Shown: positions 43,548 to 51,965, counted from the first letter of the stretch. The stretch: 64,000 bases of DNA from Bog-756 sp963704615 (GCA_963704615.1 OY969923.1:4030001-4094000); one strand, 5' to 3'. Translations and numbers: made by a program. The notes: generated by a model from the letters alone, not told the origin.

Positions 43548-44509
43548 TGGGGCCCGTCCATCCGGTCGGCCGGCCATCCGGCCGCGGTGAGGACGACGCC
43601 GTCGGTGCGTACCAGACGGGCCGGCAAGCCCGAACCACCGAGCCAGCTCTGGGCGTCTTCCCCCATGATCACGGCCGCGGTCGAGGCGGTATTGGCATCG
43701 ACGCAGGACCCGGCGGCGACCGAGACGGTGCGCCAGGGGCTGTCCACCGGTCGGCCGGTGGTCGGGTCGACCAGATGGTGGACCGGTCGGCCATCGAGGG
43801 TCCAGTGGCGGCGTCCGACGCCGGACGTGGCCAGGCCACCACTGTCGATGGAGACGGTCGTCTCGGCAACCACGTCGATGCAGATGTCGGCGATGCCCAC
43901 GCAGAAGCCGCCAGCCGGGGCCGGCCCGGCCACCGCCATGTCCCCACCCAACGAGACCAGTACGCCACAACCGAGCTGGACGGCAATCTCGCGGGCGGCA
44001 CGGTCCGCGGCCCAGGCCTTGGCCGTGGCCCCGAGGTCGAGCAACGTGCCCGGAGCCATGGTCAGTGTCGAGCCGACCGGGTCGAGGTCGACCGACCGCC
44101 ATCCGGGCACCGGTCCGGCACCGCGGCGGTCACCGGTGACGTCGCGTTCCATCCGGGAGAAGTCGCGGTCGTAGCCAATTCGGCACAGGGCTACACCCAC
44201 GGTGGGATCGACCAGCCCTCCGGTCAGGCGCGCCGCCCGGAGGGCGACGCCCACCGCCTCGCACAGATCGGCGCTGATCACGGCGGGAGTGCGACCGTCG
44301 GCGGACTTCTGCAGACGCCGCACCTCAGAGTCGGGGCGGAATCGGCTGGCCACGGTGTCGACGCGGTCGAGGGTGGCGTGGAGGAGCCGGCCGGCCTCCA
44401 CCACCACACCGGGGTCAGTGACCAGAAGGTCCACCCGGGTCGACCAGGCCGCGGTGCGATAGACGGCCAGGGCCGGCGAGCGCCCGGTCGTCGTCGCACT
44501 TCTGCTCAC
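43544..44509 (-). CDS. apbE: FAD:protein FMN transferase (ApbE)
   Basis: A 321-residue flavinyltransferase, which attaches FMN from FAD to a Ser/Thr of a target protein, usually with the motif DxxxSGA(T/S). VASRFRPDSEVRRLQKSAD is the substrate pocket region, GTLLDLGATAKAWAADRAA the typical central helix, VSLGGDMAVAGPAPAGGFCV the metal/FAD segment, and HHLVDPTTGRPVDSPWRTVS the C-terminal signature. No signal peptide or lipobox is obvious, so it may act in the cytoplasm. GTGA overlaps both neighbours. No DxxxSGAT target was found in this operon. Confidence 0.93.
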   Translation of the reverse strand: MSRSATTTGRSPALAVYRTAAWSTRVDLLVTDPGVVVEAGRLLHATLDRVDTVASRFRPDSEVRRLQKSADGRTPAVISADLCEAVGVALRAARLTGGLVDPTVGVALCRIGYDRDFSRMERDVTGDRRGAGPVPGWRSVDLDPVGSTLTMAPGTLLDLGATAKAWAADRAAREIAVQLGCGVLVSLGGDMAVAGPAPAGGFCVGIADICIDVVAETTVSIDSGGLATSGVGRRHWTLDGRPVHHLVDPTTGRPVDSPWRTVSVAAGSCVDANTASTAAVIMGEDAQSWLGGSGLPARLVRTDGVVLTAAGWPADRMDGPQ

Positions 44510-44925
44510 GTCGAACCGCTCACCACAGGCGCCTGCTGCTGAGTCTGACGGGGAGGGCTGGTCGGTTGGGTGAGGGTGCTCGACCCGCCGGCGCCGCCCG
44601 ACGAACCTCCCGAGACACCCGAGGTGGAGGAGGAGCCGGAGGGGGAGGATATGGAGGGGGAGCTGATGGAGGAAACGCCCGAATCGGCTCCGGCGCCGCC
44701 AGCGGTCGATCCGACCGATCCGGAGGTGGTCGACCGGGCCGAGTGCCCGGGCAGGGCGCGGCTCACATAGATGCCGATGGCCGCGGCGGCAGCAATCGAT
44801 CCCACCGCGATCTTCCGGGTGATGGAGGCGACCCGGTTCAGGGCCGCGTCGCGCTGGAGGCGGGCGCGTCGGTCGGTTCGTACTGCCGGATCAGGCCCGG
44901 CCAGAATCTGGAACGAATCGGGCAT
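44506..44925 (-). CDS. membrane-anchored Ser/Gly-rich hypothetical protein
   Basis: A 139-residue protein: a basic N-terminus of about 40 residues (PAVRTDRRARLQRDAALNR), one membrane segment (KIAVGSIAAAAAIGIYVSRA), and about 75 Ser/Gly/Thr-rich residues ending in Pro/Gln (TQPTSPPRQTQQQAPVVSGS). It is the first gene of the redox operon and overlaps apbE. The low-complexity part may be a wall-spanning spacer or an O-glycosylated tether. FMN attachment to its serines is conceivable but lacks the Asp-x-x-x-Ser-Gly-Ala motif. Confidence 0.7.
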   Translation of the reverse strand: MPDSFQILAGPDPAVRTDRRARLQRDAALNRVASITRKIAVGSIAAAAAIGIYVSRALPGHSARSTTSGSVGSTAGGAGADSGVSSISSPSISSPSGSSSTSGVSGGSSGGAGGSSTLTQPTSPPRQTQQQAPVVSGST

Positions 44926-45153
44926 GCATCAAGGGTAAGAGGCAGTCCTGACTAACACATGAAGGGCGGATAAGAAAACCGAAAGAAACCATCTGGTCAG
45001 CCCGTGCAACGGCCCGATGGTTAGCGCAACGGGCAAGATCGGTCTCGTCAGTATGCCGTCGTGGCGATAGGAGGGTCGCTCATGCCTAAAACGCCCCAAT
45101 CGCATCGAACAGTTCTCTGAACCAAGTCTGCCGGCGTGGTAGGCGTCAACTCG

Positions 45154-46206
45154 CTAGGCGGTTCCAGAGTGGTGCGAAGCCATAGATCCAACTGTCGCTG
45201 GCCCGTTCCCGACACTGGGTGGACGTGTAGAAATGTCCCGATAGTGCTGGCGCCAGATGAGCCTGTAGACGCGGCTCCAGCGGGGGATCGAACGAAGGCC
45301 CGGGATGAACGGCACGAGGGCAAGGAGCACGGTGAGCCCCATCATGATGGCCCAGACCTGAAGGTCACCGCTGGCGGAGGCGTTCATCGGAGGGACCTGA
45401 TACCAGAGGGTGTAGAGCCACAGCCACGCCTGGCCCGGATAGTTGCCCGTCTCGTTCATCATGCCCCACTGGTCACCCGACAGATGTTGGTTCTGGGCCA
45501 GATTGGCGAGGTAGGTACCGTCGGCAATGAACAGCAGCGGCTTGGTGTAGTCAGTCCCGTAGAACTGGTGGGAGCTCAGCAGGGCACCATCGAGGGCGCC
45601 GCTGCGAGCCATCGAGGTCAACGAACCGACAATTGTGCCTACCGGTCCGTAAGAGCCGGTCGGAACCTTCAGCCTTCCCCGGGCGAAGGTGGCGCTGGCC
45701 ACGGCCTTCTCGTAAGCGGCGTTCCAGCTCGCCTGCTGGGCCGACGAAGAAGCGGAGTAGGTGGCGATGGCGGCATCCAAGCGCGGCTGATCGGAGAGCG
45801 ATTTGAGCGGTGACAAAACATAGTCATTGGCAGTGTCGATCGGATGGTGGACGCCCAGCCACTGCTCGGGCGAGAAGGGGCCAATCGACTGGGAGGCCCC
45901 CGGCGTGCTGTTGTATGGCGGCCCGTACGTTGCGGTTCCACTGGTGCCGTCGAGCTCGGTAATGGCGGTTTGGGCGAAGTCGACCGGATCAGAAGTCGAC
46001 CACGACTTGACGGTCACCGGCCTCTCATCCGGGGATGAGAAGACCACCGAAAGCCCAACCACCAGGATGACGACAACCAGCAGGGCGACGAGGAACTCTT
46101 TCACCAGGTCGTAGGGCAGGTACTTCCCGTGCCATTCTTCGACGTCGCGGTCAGGGTTGAATCGACGACCCCGTCGATGGGGGGTGATCCCGTTCGGGGA
46201 GTTCAT
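45154..46206 (-). CDS. cytochrome b-associated membrane protein with large extracytoplasmic domain
   Basis: A 350-residue protein overlapping the cytochrome b gene (ATGA). One N-terminal helix (VKEFLVALLVVVILVVGLSV) is followed by about 215 extracytoplasmic residues (SPEQWLGVHHPIDTANDYVL, and SYGPVGTIVGSLTSMARSG), then two helices near the end (QAWLWLYTLWYQVPPM and LQVWAIMMGLTVLLALVPFI). It sits where bc complexes have the cytochrome b C-terminal domain, but it lacks that sequence pattern. A quinone or heme site in the outer domain is possible (HHPID) but not shown. It does not match a named family I can place. Confidence 0.7.
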   Translation of the reverse strand: MNSPNGITPHRRGRRFNPDRDVEEWHGKYLPYDLVKEFLVALLVVVILVVGLSVVFSSPDERPVTVKSWSTSDPVDFAQTAITELDGTSGTATYGPPYNSTPGASQSIGPFSPEQWLGVHHPIDTANDYVLSPLKSLSDQPRLDAAIATYSASSSAQQASWNAAYEKAVASATFARGRLKVPTGSYGPVGTIVGSLTSMARSGALDGALLSSHQFYGTDYTKPLLFIADGTYLANLAQNQHLSGDQWGMMNETGNYPGQAWLWLYTLWYQVPPMNASASGDLQVWAIMMGLTVLLALVPFIPGLRSIPRWSRVYRLIWRQHYRDISTRPPSVGNGPATVGSMASHHSGTA

Positions 46207-46928
46207 GATGCTTCCCCGAGCGTCGCCGTTACCTCAGGACCGGAAGGCTCCCCGCCCTCGGCGAGCCGGTCGGGTGGGGCGAAGGGCGGCACCACGCCAC
46301 GTCGGCGGACGAGGAGGACATGCACGCCCACCAGCAGCACGACCACCAATGGCAGGAGCATGATGTGCCACATGAGCATCTGGCCGAAGTTGGTGACATT
46401 GAAGATGGCACCGGCACCGGTTGAGTTGATGCCGTCTTTGGCTTGGGTGCTGATCCATTGGGAGTCGAAGTTCTGCTGGGACAGGTAGCCGGTGAAGGCG
46501 GCACCGACCGAGACGACGAAGGACACCACCCCGGTGATCCAGGTTGCACGCCGGTGACCGCGCCATGCGGCCATGAAGAATTTTCCCCACAGGTGCACAA
46601 CCATGGCGAAGAAGAAGACCTCCACGCTCCACAGGTGGAGGGAGTTGACGAAGAGTCCCGTCGACGAGGTATGCCACCAAGTCGGCCCGAAGATGGCCAG
46701 CACCATTCCGGTGAGGATTACCACGGCAAGAGCGGCGATCGTCAGGACACCGAAGACGTAGATCCACGACGCCACATAGGCGGGCTGACGATCGGGCATG
46801 AGCCGATGAGGAGGCAAGGCCTCGACCGCGGCGTGACGCAGCTTGGCTGTCCACTGTCCGGCGTCTTCAGGCAGGTCGACGGCGACATCTACCGGGGCCT
46901 CGGTACCGGAGTGGGTCTCGACGGTCAT
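46203..46928 (-). CDS. cytochrome b N-terminal domain protein (b6-like, di-heme)
   Basis: A 241-residue protein with four membrane helices. LHLWSVEVFFFAMVVHLWGK (His 14 apart) and WHIMLLPLVVVLLVGVHVLL (His 15 apart, the cytochrome b6 spacing) bind two b hemes. The intervening RRATWITGVVSFVVSVGAAF with TGYLS is conserved in this domain. The start ATG 46928 overlaps the small upstream gene and the end overlaps the next, so all three are co-translated. No Rieske or cytochrome c1 gene is adjacent, which is unusual for a bc complex. Confidence 0.9.
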   Translation of the reverse strand: MTVETHSGTEAPVDVAVDLPEDAGQWTAKLRHAAVEALPPHRLMPDRQPAYVASWIYVFGVLTIAALAVVILTGMVLAIFGPTWWHTSSTGLFVNSLHLWSVEVFFFAMVVHLWGKFFMAAWRGHRRATWITGVVSFVVSVGAAFTGYLSQQNFDSQWISTQAKDGINSTGAGAIFNVTNFGQMLMWHIMLLPLVVVLLVGVHVLLVRRRGVVPPFAPPDRLAEGGEPSGPEVTATLGEAS

Positions 46929-47116
46929 TGGTCTCCACCCCCGTGTCGATGGAAGGGGACGAGAATGGCGGCAATGAAGGCCACCACCATCAGCCCGATC
47001 AGGACCAGGTTGGCCACCGATATCTGAATGAATCCCCAGTGGACGTAGTGGCCCGATCCGTTCAGATTGACCAAACTGCCGAACAAGCTTCCGAGCACCG
47101 CTCCAAGCATTTGCAT
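46925..47116 (-). CDS. small single-helix membrane protein of the cytochrome b operon
   Basis: A 63-residue protein, MQMLGAVLGSLFGSLVNLNG, then a membrane segment (SVANLVLIGLMVVAFIAAIL) and a short His-rich tail (VPFHRHGGGDQ). It overlaps the cytochrome b gene by four bases (ATGA), so it is likely a subunit, perhaps like the small helical subunits of b6f-type complexes. No named family is recognised. Its upstream region carries a GGACTTTTGGC-type sequence. Confidence 0.7.
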   Translation of the reverse strand: MQMLGAVLGSLFGSLVNLNGSGHYVHWGFIQISVANLVLIGLMVVAFIAAILVPFHRHGGGDQ

Positions 47117-47165
47117 GGATTGACCTCCTGGTGTCGAGGCTAGGGAGAGACGGTCGCTCGGCCCA

Positions 47166-47180
47166 GTGCCAAAAGTCCCA
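47166..47180 (-). promoter_or_regulatory. GGGACTTTTGGCAC element upstream of the cytochrome b operon
   Basis: Read on the minus strand as TGGGACTTTTGGCAC, it lies about 50 bp upstream of the operon start. The left half matches GGGACT of the DosR/DevR consensus and the right half is weak. A very similar sequence lies at 58079. A role is inferred. Confidence 0.4.
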
Positions 47181-47286
47181 ATCGTCGAGTGGGATCACCG
47201 GACCCACCCGGAGCAGGGATACGTGGACGACGAGTTTGGGGAGATCGGTCGCCGCGACCAGTAGTGCGCAGACAATCGAGCAATTC

Positions 47287-47296
47287 GGCCCTAGTT
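47287..47296 (+). promoter_or_regulatory. GGCCCTAGTT element upstream of the alcohol dehydrogenase
   Basis: GGCCCTAGTT lies about 120 bp before the dehydrogenase start and the same ten bases occur at 58179, directly before a PNPOx-family gene. The shared word could be a regulatory half-site; chance is also possible for ten bases in 64 kb. Confidence 0.3.
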
Positions 47297-47414
47297 GGAG
47301 ATTCCCCCAGTCCTTAGCCTGGACTGCAGAGCCCGAACGACCGCCATCAGGCGGTATCCGGTCTCGTGAGTCGCACAGACGCAGTCCGAAAACACCGTAA
47401 GTAGGAGGTTCGTG

Positions 47415-48467
47415 ATGAAAGCTCTCGTATACAAAGGCCCCGGTCAGAAAGCCTGGGACGAAGTGCCCGATCCGAAGATCGAACAGCCAACCGACGTCAT
47501 CGTGCAGATGGCCGCCACGACCATCTGCGGCACGGATCTCCATATTCTCAAGGGGGATGTCCCTGAAGTAGAGGTCGGCCGCATTCTCGGGCATGAGGGA
47601 ATCGGCGTGATCACGGAAGTCGGCGAAGGGGTCACTCAACTAGCCGTCGGTGACAAGGTCATTCTTTCCTGCGTCTCTTCCTGCGGACGATGCTCCTATT
47701 GCCGCCAGGGGATCTACAGCCATTGTCTTGACCCCGAAGGTACGACGGGTATCGGGTGGATCTTCGGCTACATGATCGATGGGACGCAAGCCGAGTTTGT
47801 TCGGGTGCCGTTTGCAGAAAACTCGGTCTACAAGGTCCCTGAAGGAATGAGCGATTCCGAGGGAATCCTGCTCTCCGACATCCTGCCTACTGGATTCGAG
47901 ATCGGTGTGCAGTACGGGCAGGTGAGCCCCGGCGACGTCGTAGCCGTGATCGGGTCCGGACCCGTTGGGCTTTCCGCCGTCATGACGGCACGGCTCTACG
48001 GCCCGTCCAAGATCATCGCCATCGATCTGGACAATGCCCGACTGGATCGAGCCAACGATTTCGGTGCGACCGACACGGTCAACTCGGGGGACCCGAACTG
48101 GAAGGACCAGGTGCTCGCACTCACTGATGGGCTCGGTGTCGACGTCGCCATCGAGGCAGTGGGAGTTCCCGAGACGTTCACCATGGCCACGGTCATCGTC
48201 CGCCCGGGAGGCAACGTTGCCAACATCGGTGTGCACGGCAAGTCCGTCGACCTCGCCCTCAACGAGCTCTGGATCAAGAACATCGACATTTCCATGGGCC
48301 TGGTGAACACGAACACTCTGGGAATGCTGCTGAAACTGGTGGCCGAGCACAAGCTTCCAGTCGAGAAGTTCGTCACCCACGAATTCTCGTTCGACCAGAT
48401 GCTGGAGGCCTACGACGTCTTCGGGCATGCAGCAGAGCACGACACGCTCAAGGTTCTCATCCACTAG
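47415..48467 (+). CDS. zinc-dependent alcohol dehydrogenase, medium-chain (MDR) family
   Basis: A 350-residue NAD(P)-linked dehydrogenase. ATTICGTDLHILKGDVPEVE and GRILGHEGIGVITEVGEG carry the catalytic zinc ligands (Cys, His, Glu). SCVSSCGRCSYCRQGIYSHC has the four cysteines of the structural zinc. The Rossmann loop is VAVIGSGPVGLSAVMTARLY, with an acidic IAIDLDNARL end that suggests NAD rather than NADP. It resembles the butanediol/threonine-type MDR group. GGAGG supports ATG 47415; GTG 47412 is also in frame. Confidence 0.92.
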   Translation: MKALVYKGPGQKAWDEVPDPKIEQPTDVIVQMAATTICGTDLHILKGDVPEVEVGRILGHEGIGVITEVGEGVTQLAVGDKVILSCVSSCGRCSYCRQGIYSHCLDPEGTTGIGWIFGYMIDGTQAEFVRVPFAENSVYKVPEGMSDSEGILLSDILPTGFEIGVQYGQVSPGDVVAVIGSGPVGLSAVMTARLYGPSKIIAIDLDNARLDRANDFGATDTVNSGDPNWKDQVLALTDGLGVDVAIEAVGVPETFTMATVIVRPGGNVANIGVHGKSVDLALNELWIKNIDISMGLVNTNTLGMLLKLVAEHKLPVEKFVTHEFSFDQMLEAYDVFGHAAEHDTLKVLIH

Positions 48468-48528
48468 GAGGGCAAGCCGCCCGGAGCCCAGAGTTGGATC
48501 CGGCGCACAGATGGCGACCGGCCCAGTC

Positions 48529-48546
48529 ACGGTCCCTAATGACCGT
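48529..48546. terminator. hairpin between convergent dehydrogenase and permease genes
   Basis: ACGGTC, CCTAAT, GACCGT: a perfect six-base stem with a six-base loop, about 60 bp past the dehydrogenase stop and about 140 bp past the permease stop. No T-run follows, so if it terminates transcription it would be of the weak, actinobacterial kind. Confidence 0.35.
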
Positions 48547-48555
48547 CTGGGAGTT

Positions 48556-48573
48556 TCTGGAGACGTCTCCAGA
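48556..48573. other. 18-bp perfect palindrome between convergent genes
   Basis: TCTGGAGAC joined directly to GTCTCCAGA. A palindrome with no loop is more like a protein-binding site than a terminator. It lies just beyond the six-base hairpin, between two convergent genes where no promoter is expected. Confidence 0.5.
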
Positions 48574-48683
48574 GTCCTGACGGGATCCCATCAAATGGGC
48601 GATCCATCCCTGTTCACGGCGTCACATCGACCGGGATATCCATTGCGAACTAGCAGGAGCCAGGCGCTAAGTGCTGTCCGGGC

Positions 48684-50108
48684 TCAGCCATCCGAAAACT
48701 CCCTCCCCTCCCCCGTTCCGGTGCGCGGGTGACGGTGCACGACAAGGCAGGCGACGACGACAGCAACCGCCACGATGCCGAGTGCGGCGAACGGAAACAC
48801 GCTGTAGGGAGCGGGCTGACCGGGCTTGCACACTTCGACGAAAGGAACGAGGAGGGTGCAAGACCCCAGGATCGGAATCGCCACGTGCCGGAAGAGCGAG
48901 AATGAGTCCCGGTGCCGGCGCCACATGAAAATGGGAAGGGAGAGCGTGGTCAGGAAGTAGACGAAGAGAATCACGATGGTCCCCATGGTCGAGCACTCGG
49001 CATACAGCCCAACTGGGTTCATCGATCCTGTGTTGCCGGTGACGAGGTGGGACGTCCACCAAACGCCGATTATTCCGAGTCCGGCCGTTGCCATGACCAA
49101 GAGCGCGTTTACTGGAGTGTCGACCCGTGGCCGAAGTCGGCCCAGCCAAGCAGGGAGAAGACCAGTTCGACCGCCGTCGAACAGCATGCGTGCCTGCGAG
49201 TTCGTGCCCGCGACCAGCGTGGCGAGCACCGAGACGATGCCGGCAAGCCAGGCCAGAATGGCCGCTCCACCGAGATAGTGGTCGGCCACACTGAGGAACG
49301 GGATCGACGAGCGCCCGATGGAGGCTACGTCGTAGTTGAATCCGGTGACGGTCGAATAGGCGAAGAGGACGAACAGAGCGCCGCCGATCGCCACCGAGAT
49401 GTACAGGGCCCTCGGAACGGTGCGCTTTGGAGTTCGGCACTCTTCGGCCAGGGCGGGACCGTTCTCCCATCCGATGAACATATAGAGGGCCAGCGGGAAG
49501 CCCGCGGAGAGGCCGGTTAGCCCTCCGGTGAGGTGTGCCCAAGAAAACGGTGCGGCCGAAAGATGGGCACGCTGATCCACCAAGACGATGACGCACACCA
49601 AGACCATGACGGTCACCTGTATCAGCACGGCCACGCCGACCGCAGTGGTCGAAAGTTTGACGCCGCGCATGGTGAGCCAGATGGCGCCGACGGTCAAGAC
49701 GAGAGTCAGTGGTCCCCAGACGAGGTGCCACGATGTGTAGTGGGCAAGAGTTAGCGCAACCATCCCGCCCGACATGGTGAACACCGCTGCCATGGCGACG
49801 GTGTAGCCGACCGTGACCAGAAGAGCTGTGGCGACGCCAGCCCGTGGTCCGAGTCCGGTTTCGACATAGGTGATAAAGCTCCCTGCGGAAGGCTCTACCT
49901 TTGTGAACTCGGCCACCGTGAATGCGAGGAGGGTGACAGCCACGCCTGCGGCGAGAATCGTCAGCGGGGCAGCGACGCCAGCGGTTACTGCGATCACTCC
50001 GAAGGCGAAGTAGAAGTCGATCCCAGGCCCGATGTTGGCGACGGTTGAGGCCGTCACGTCCGCGGTGCCGAGCTGGCCTGATTTGAGGGTGTTCGCGCCC
50101 TGGCTCAT
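48684..50108 (-). CDS. APC family amino acid permease
   Basis: A 474-residue permease with about 12 helices. The unwound first helix reads STVANIGPGIDFYFAFGVIA, and LYMFIGWENGPALAEECRTP with KRTVPRAL is the helix 6/loop region conserved in the APC superfamily. VEPSAGSFITYVETGLGPR after helix 2 is also typical. Substrate is an amino acid or amine, not predictable. The C-terminus ends in a polar tail (HRHPRTGTGEGREFSDG). It is convergent with the dehydrogenase. Confidence 0.9.
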   Translation of the reverse strand: MSQGANTLKSGQLGTADVTASTVANIGPGIDFYFAFGVIAVTAGVAAPLTILAAGVAVTLLAFTVAEFTKVEPSAGSFITYVETGLGPRAGVATALLVTVGYTVAMAAVFTMSGGMVALTLAHYTSWHLVWGPLTLVLTVGAIWLTMRGVKLSTTAVGVAVLIQVTVMVLVCVIVLVDQRAHLSAAPFSWAHLTGGLTGLSAGFPLALYMFIGWENGPALAEECRTPKRTVPRALYISVAIGGALFVLFAYSTVTGFNYDVASIGRSSIPFLSVADHYLGGAAILAWLAGIVSVLATLVAGTNSQARMLFDGGRTGLLPAWLGRLRPRVDTPVNALLVMATAGLGIIGVWWTSHLVTGNTGSMNPVGLYAECSTMGTIVILFVYFLTTLSLPIFMWRRHRDSFSLFRHVAIPILGSCTLLVPFVEVCKPGQPAPYSVFPFAALGIVAVAVVVACLVVHRHPRTGTGEGREFSDG

Positions 50109-50175
50109 CGGGTACCGTTCGACCAGCGACCAATTGTCATTTGCTCCTCATCAGCGCGTCATTTATCCAAGGGCA

Positions 50176-50361
50176 CTAGGTCGCTTTCGAACCGTCAAGC
50201 TGGGAGTGGATCGTGCTGAGGCGATCTCGGCGGCTCTCTAGAATCCTCCGGTAAGCCGGATTGTCGGTACCGGCGATCTCGCTGCTCATGTCGCTAAGTA
50301 CCTCTCCAAGGGTGTCGCGGAGTTCCACGGCAAGCGGCTCCGGCAGCTCCAGGATCATCAC
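50176..50361 (-). CDS. small hypothetical protein
   Basis: A 61-residue, mostly helical protein (LPEPLAVELRDTLGEVLSDM, then YRRILESRRDRLSTIHSQL). Its composition is protein-like and it is not a shadow of another gene. No family is recognised. It lies between the permease and polyphosphate kinase genes on the same strand. Confidence 0.5.
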   Translation of the reverse strand: MMILELPEPLAVELRDTLGEVLSDMSSEIAGTDNPAYRRILESRRDRLSTIHSQLDGSKAT

Positions 50362-50488
50362 TCAACCTCCATTTGCGTCCGAATGGTGCACCGCTATCGT
50401 CTTGCATCTCACACGTAGACGACAGGGTCGAAGGTCCTATTGCATGCATCCTGGAGTGCCCGCGGGCAGAACCACCATCACCTCGCCG

Positions 50489-51391
50489 TCACTCGGCCTG
50501 TAGCTCGGCCCTAGCCTGGGCCAGAGACTCCAATTCATCCGGGCCGAGCTTCGGGGGCCGAAGATCCAACTGATCGATGGCGTGAACGAGGATGCCGCCC
50601 ACCAACGCTCGAAGCGCGTACTTGTGGTCCGCCGGAACGATGAACCACGGAGCCCACGGGGTCGAAGTGGCAGTGAGAGTCTCCTCGTAGGCAGCCTGGT
50701 ACTCGACCCAGTGTTGGCGTTCGGCCAGATCCGCCATTGAGAACTTCCAATACTTCGATGGGTCGTCCAGACGCTCGAGGAATCGATTCTTCTGCACCTC
50801 CTTGGACACGTGCAGGAAGATCTTCACGATTCGCGTGCCGTTGCGGTGGAGGTGGTGTTCGAAGGCGTTGATGTCCTCATAGCGGTCGCGCCAGATACGC
50901 TCCGCAGACCCGGCGCTCGAGTCGACGTTCATGTCACCGAGGAGCTCGGGGTGCACCCGGACGACTAGCACCTCCTCGTAGTAGGAGCGATTGAAGATCC
51001 CGATCATTCCTCGTTCGGGCAGAGCCTCTCTGTATCGCCAAAGAAAGTCGTGCTCCAGCTCTTCGGCAGAGGACTGCTTGAAGGCCACCACCTGGCAGCC
51101 CTGCGGATTGACCCCCGACATAACATGTTTGATGGTCCCATCTTTGCCGGCGGCATCCATCGCCTGAAGGATGATCAACAGAGCATGGGAGCCATTCGCC
51201 CACAGCAACTCCTGAGATGCTTCTAGATCTTCGACGAAAGAGCGGAGGTCATCCTTGGCAACCTCCTTGCCGTGTGGTCCAGTGGCATGCAGCCAAACGG
51301 CCTCAGTGGATTCGGTGCTTCGTCCCTCTAGGTTGGCCGCTTCCCCCGATGAGATTGTCAGCTCTTCGATGACGGTCGCATCCAACTTCAT
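50489..51391 (-). CDS. polyphosphate kinase 2 (PPK2) family protein
   Basis: A 300-residue enzyme that transfers phosphate between polyphosphate and nucleotides. Walker A is LIILQAMDAAGKDGTIKHVM; Walker B is RGMIGIFNRSYYEEVLVVRV; the lid region follows (IWRDRYEDINAFEHHLHRNG and FLHVSKEVQKNRFLERLDDP). The length suits class I or class III single-domain PPK2, which make NTP from NDP or NDP from NMP. In this neighbourhood it would supply ATP or GTP from stored polyphosphate in starvation. Confidence 0.94.
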   Translation of the reverse strand: MKLDATVIEELTISSGEAANLEGRSTESTEAVWLHATGPHGKEVAKDDLRSFVEDLEASQELLWANGSHALLIILQAMDAAGKDGTIKHVMSGVNPQGCQVVAFKQSSAEELEHDFLWRYREALPERGMIGIFNRSYYEEVLVVRVHPELLGDMNVDSSAGSAERIWRDRYEDINAFEHHLHRNGTRIVKIFLHVSKEVQKNRFLERLDDPSKYWKFSMADLAERQHWVEYQAAYEETLTATSTPWAPWFIVPADHKYALRALVGGILVHAIDQLDLRPPKLGPDELESLAQARAELQAE

Positions 51392-51719
51392 GCGTCATGC
51401 TCTCCCGTGACTCGGACCTCGTTCATCGCTGGCCACGCCGTAGCACACCACCAGCGTAGGGTGCTGGAGTGTCGGGCGCTCAGTGCCTCCGTCGTGATTC
51501 ACTCGATAATAGGACGTTGGGCTCGACCGATACGGCGGAGTGTGGCACCCGAATCGGATGTCACGGGTGAGAGCAGAAGAGATTCCAATTAACCCGTCGG
51601 CCCTCGCTCAAGGAAGCGAGACACATTGGGCGCCGCCTGGTCCCCCACAAGGAGGCGGCGCATCGGGTGAGCCCTTGAGTCTGATCCGTGGGGCCGAGCC
51701 GTCTAGCATCAGCTGGACT
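51392..51719. other. non-coding stretch upstream of the polyphosphate kinase gene
   Basis: About 330 bp between the PPK2 start and the end of a possible small gene. Its open frames are not protein-like and no repeat or RNA fold was recognised. It should contain the PPK2 promoter. Confidence 0.4.
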
Positions 51720-51965
51720 TCAATGGGCATCTGGCGGTGGGTCACTGTGAATCGGAACCTTCAGATTCTGGAGAATCTCGTCTAGATCCCCATCACGGTG
51801 CCGAGCTTCGTGCTCCTCATCACGGTGCTGATCTCCGTGTGCCTGCCCGGCAGCCACTGCAACGGTCTGACTAGTCCACGGTCCCATCGTTCCACAGGAT
51901 AGGCACGACCACCGATGTTGACTTCCCGCTTCTCCGCCCACCTGGATGTTCACCTGCTTGCCCAT
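51720..51965 (-). CDS. possible small zinc-finger protein
   Basis: An 81-residue frame starting at ATG 51965. After VNIQVGGEAGSQH it has WSCLSCGTMGPWTSQTVAVA and a histidine series (HGDQHRDEEHEARH), a Cys-x-x-Cys followed by His residues that could bind one zinc. The C-terminus is LDEILQNLKVPIHSD. Similar CxxCG small proteins are scattered in actinobacteria. No strong ribosome site is seen, and a chance frame cannot be ruled out. Confidence 0.4.
   Translation of the reverse strand: MGKQVNIQVGGEAGSQHRWSCLSCGTMGPWTSQTVAVAAGQAHGDQHRDEEHEARHRDGDLDEILQNLKVPIHSDPPPDAH

Noticed and set aside
42454..43638. Upstream extension of the NuoF-like frame
   Set aside because: The extra residues are Arg/Pro-rich and overlap a real membrane protein gene; GTG 42453 gives the natural N-terminus.
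48667..50133. Second minus-strand frame across the APC permease gene
   Set aside because: It is Arg/His-rich with no motif; the neighbouring frame is a clear 12-helix permease.
50503..50519. GGCCCTAGCCTGGG, similar to the GGCCCTAGTT word
   Set aside because: It lies inside the 3' coding end of PPK2, so it is not counted as a regulatory copy.
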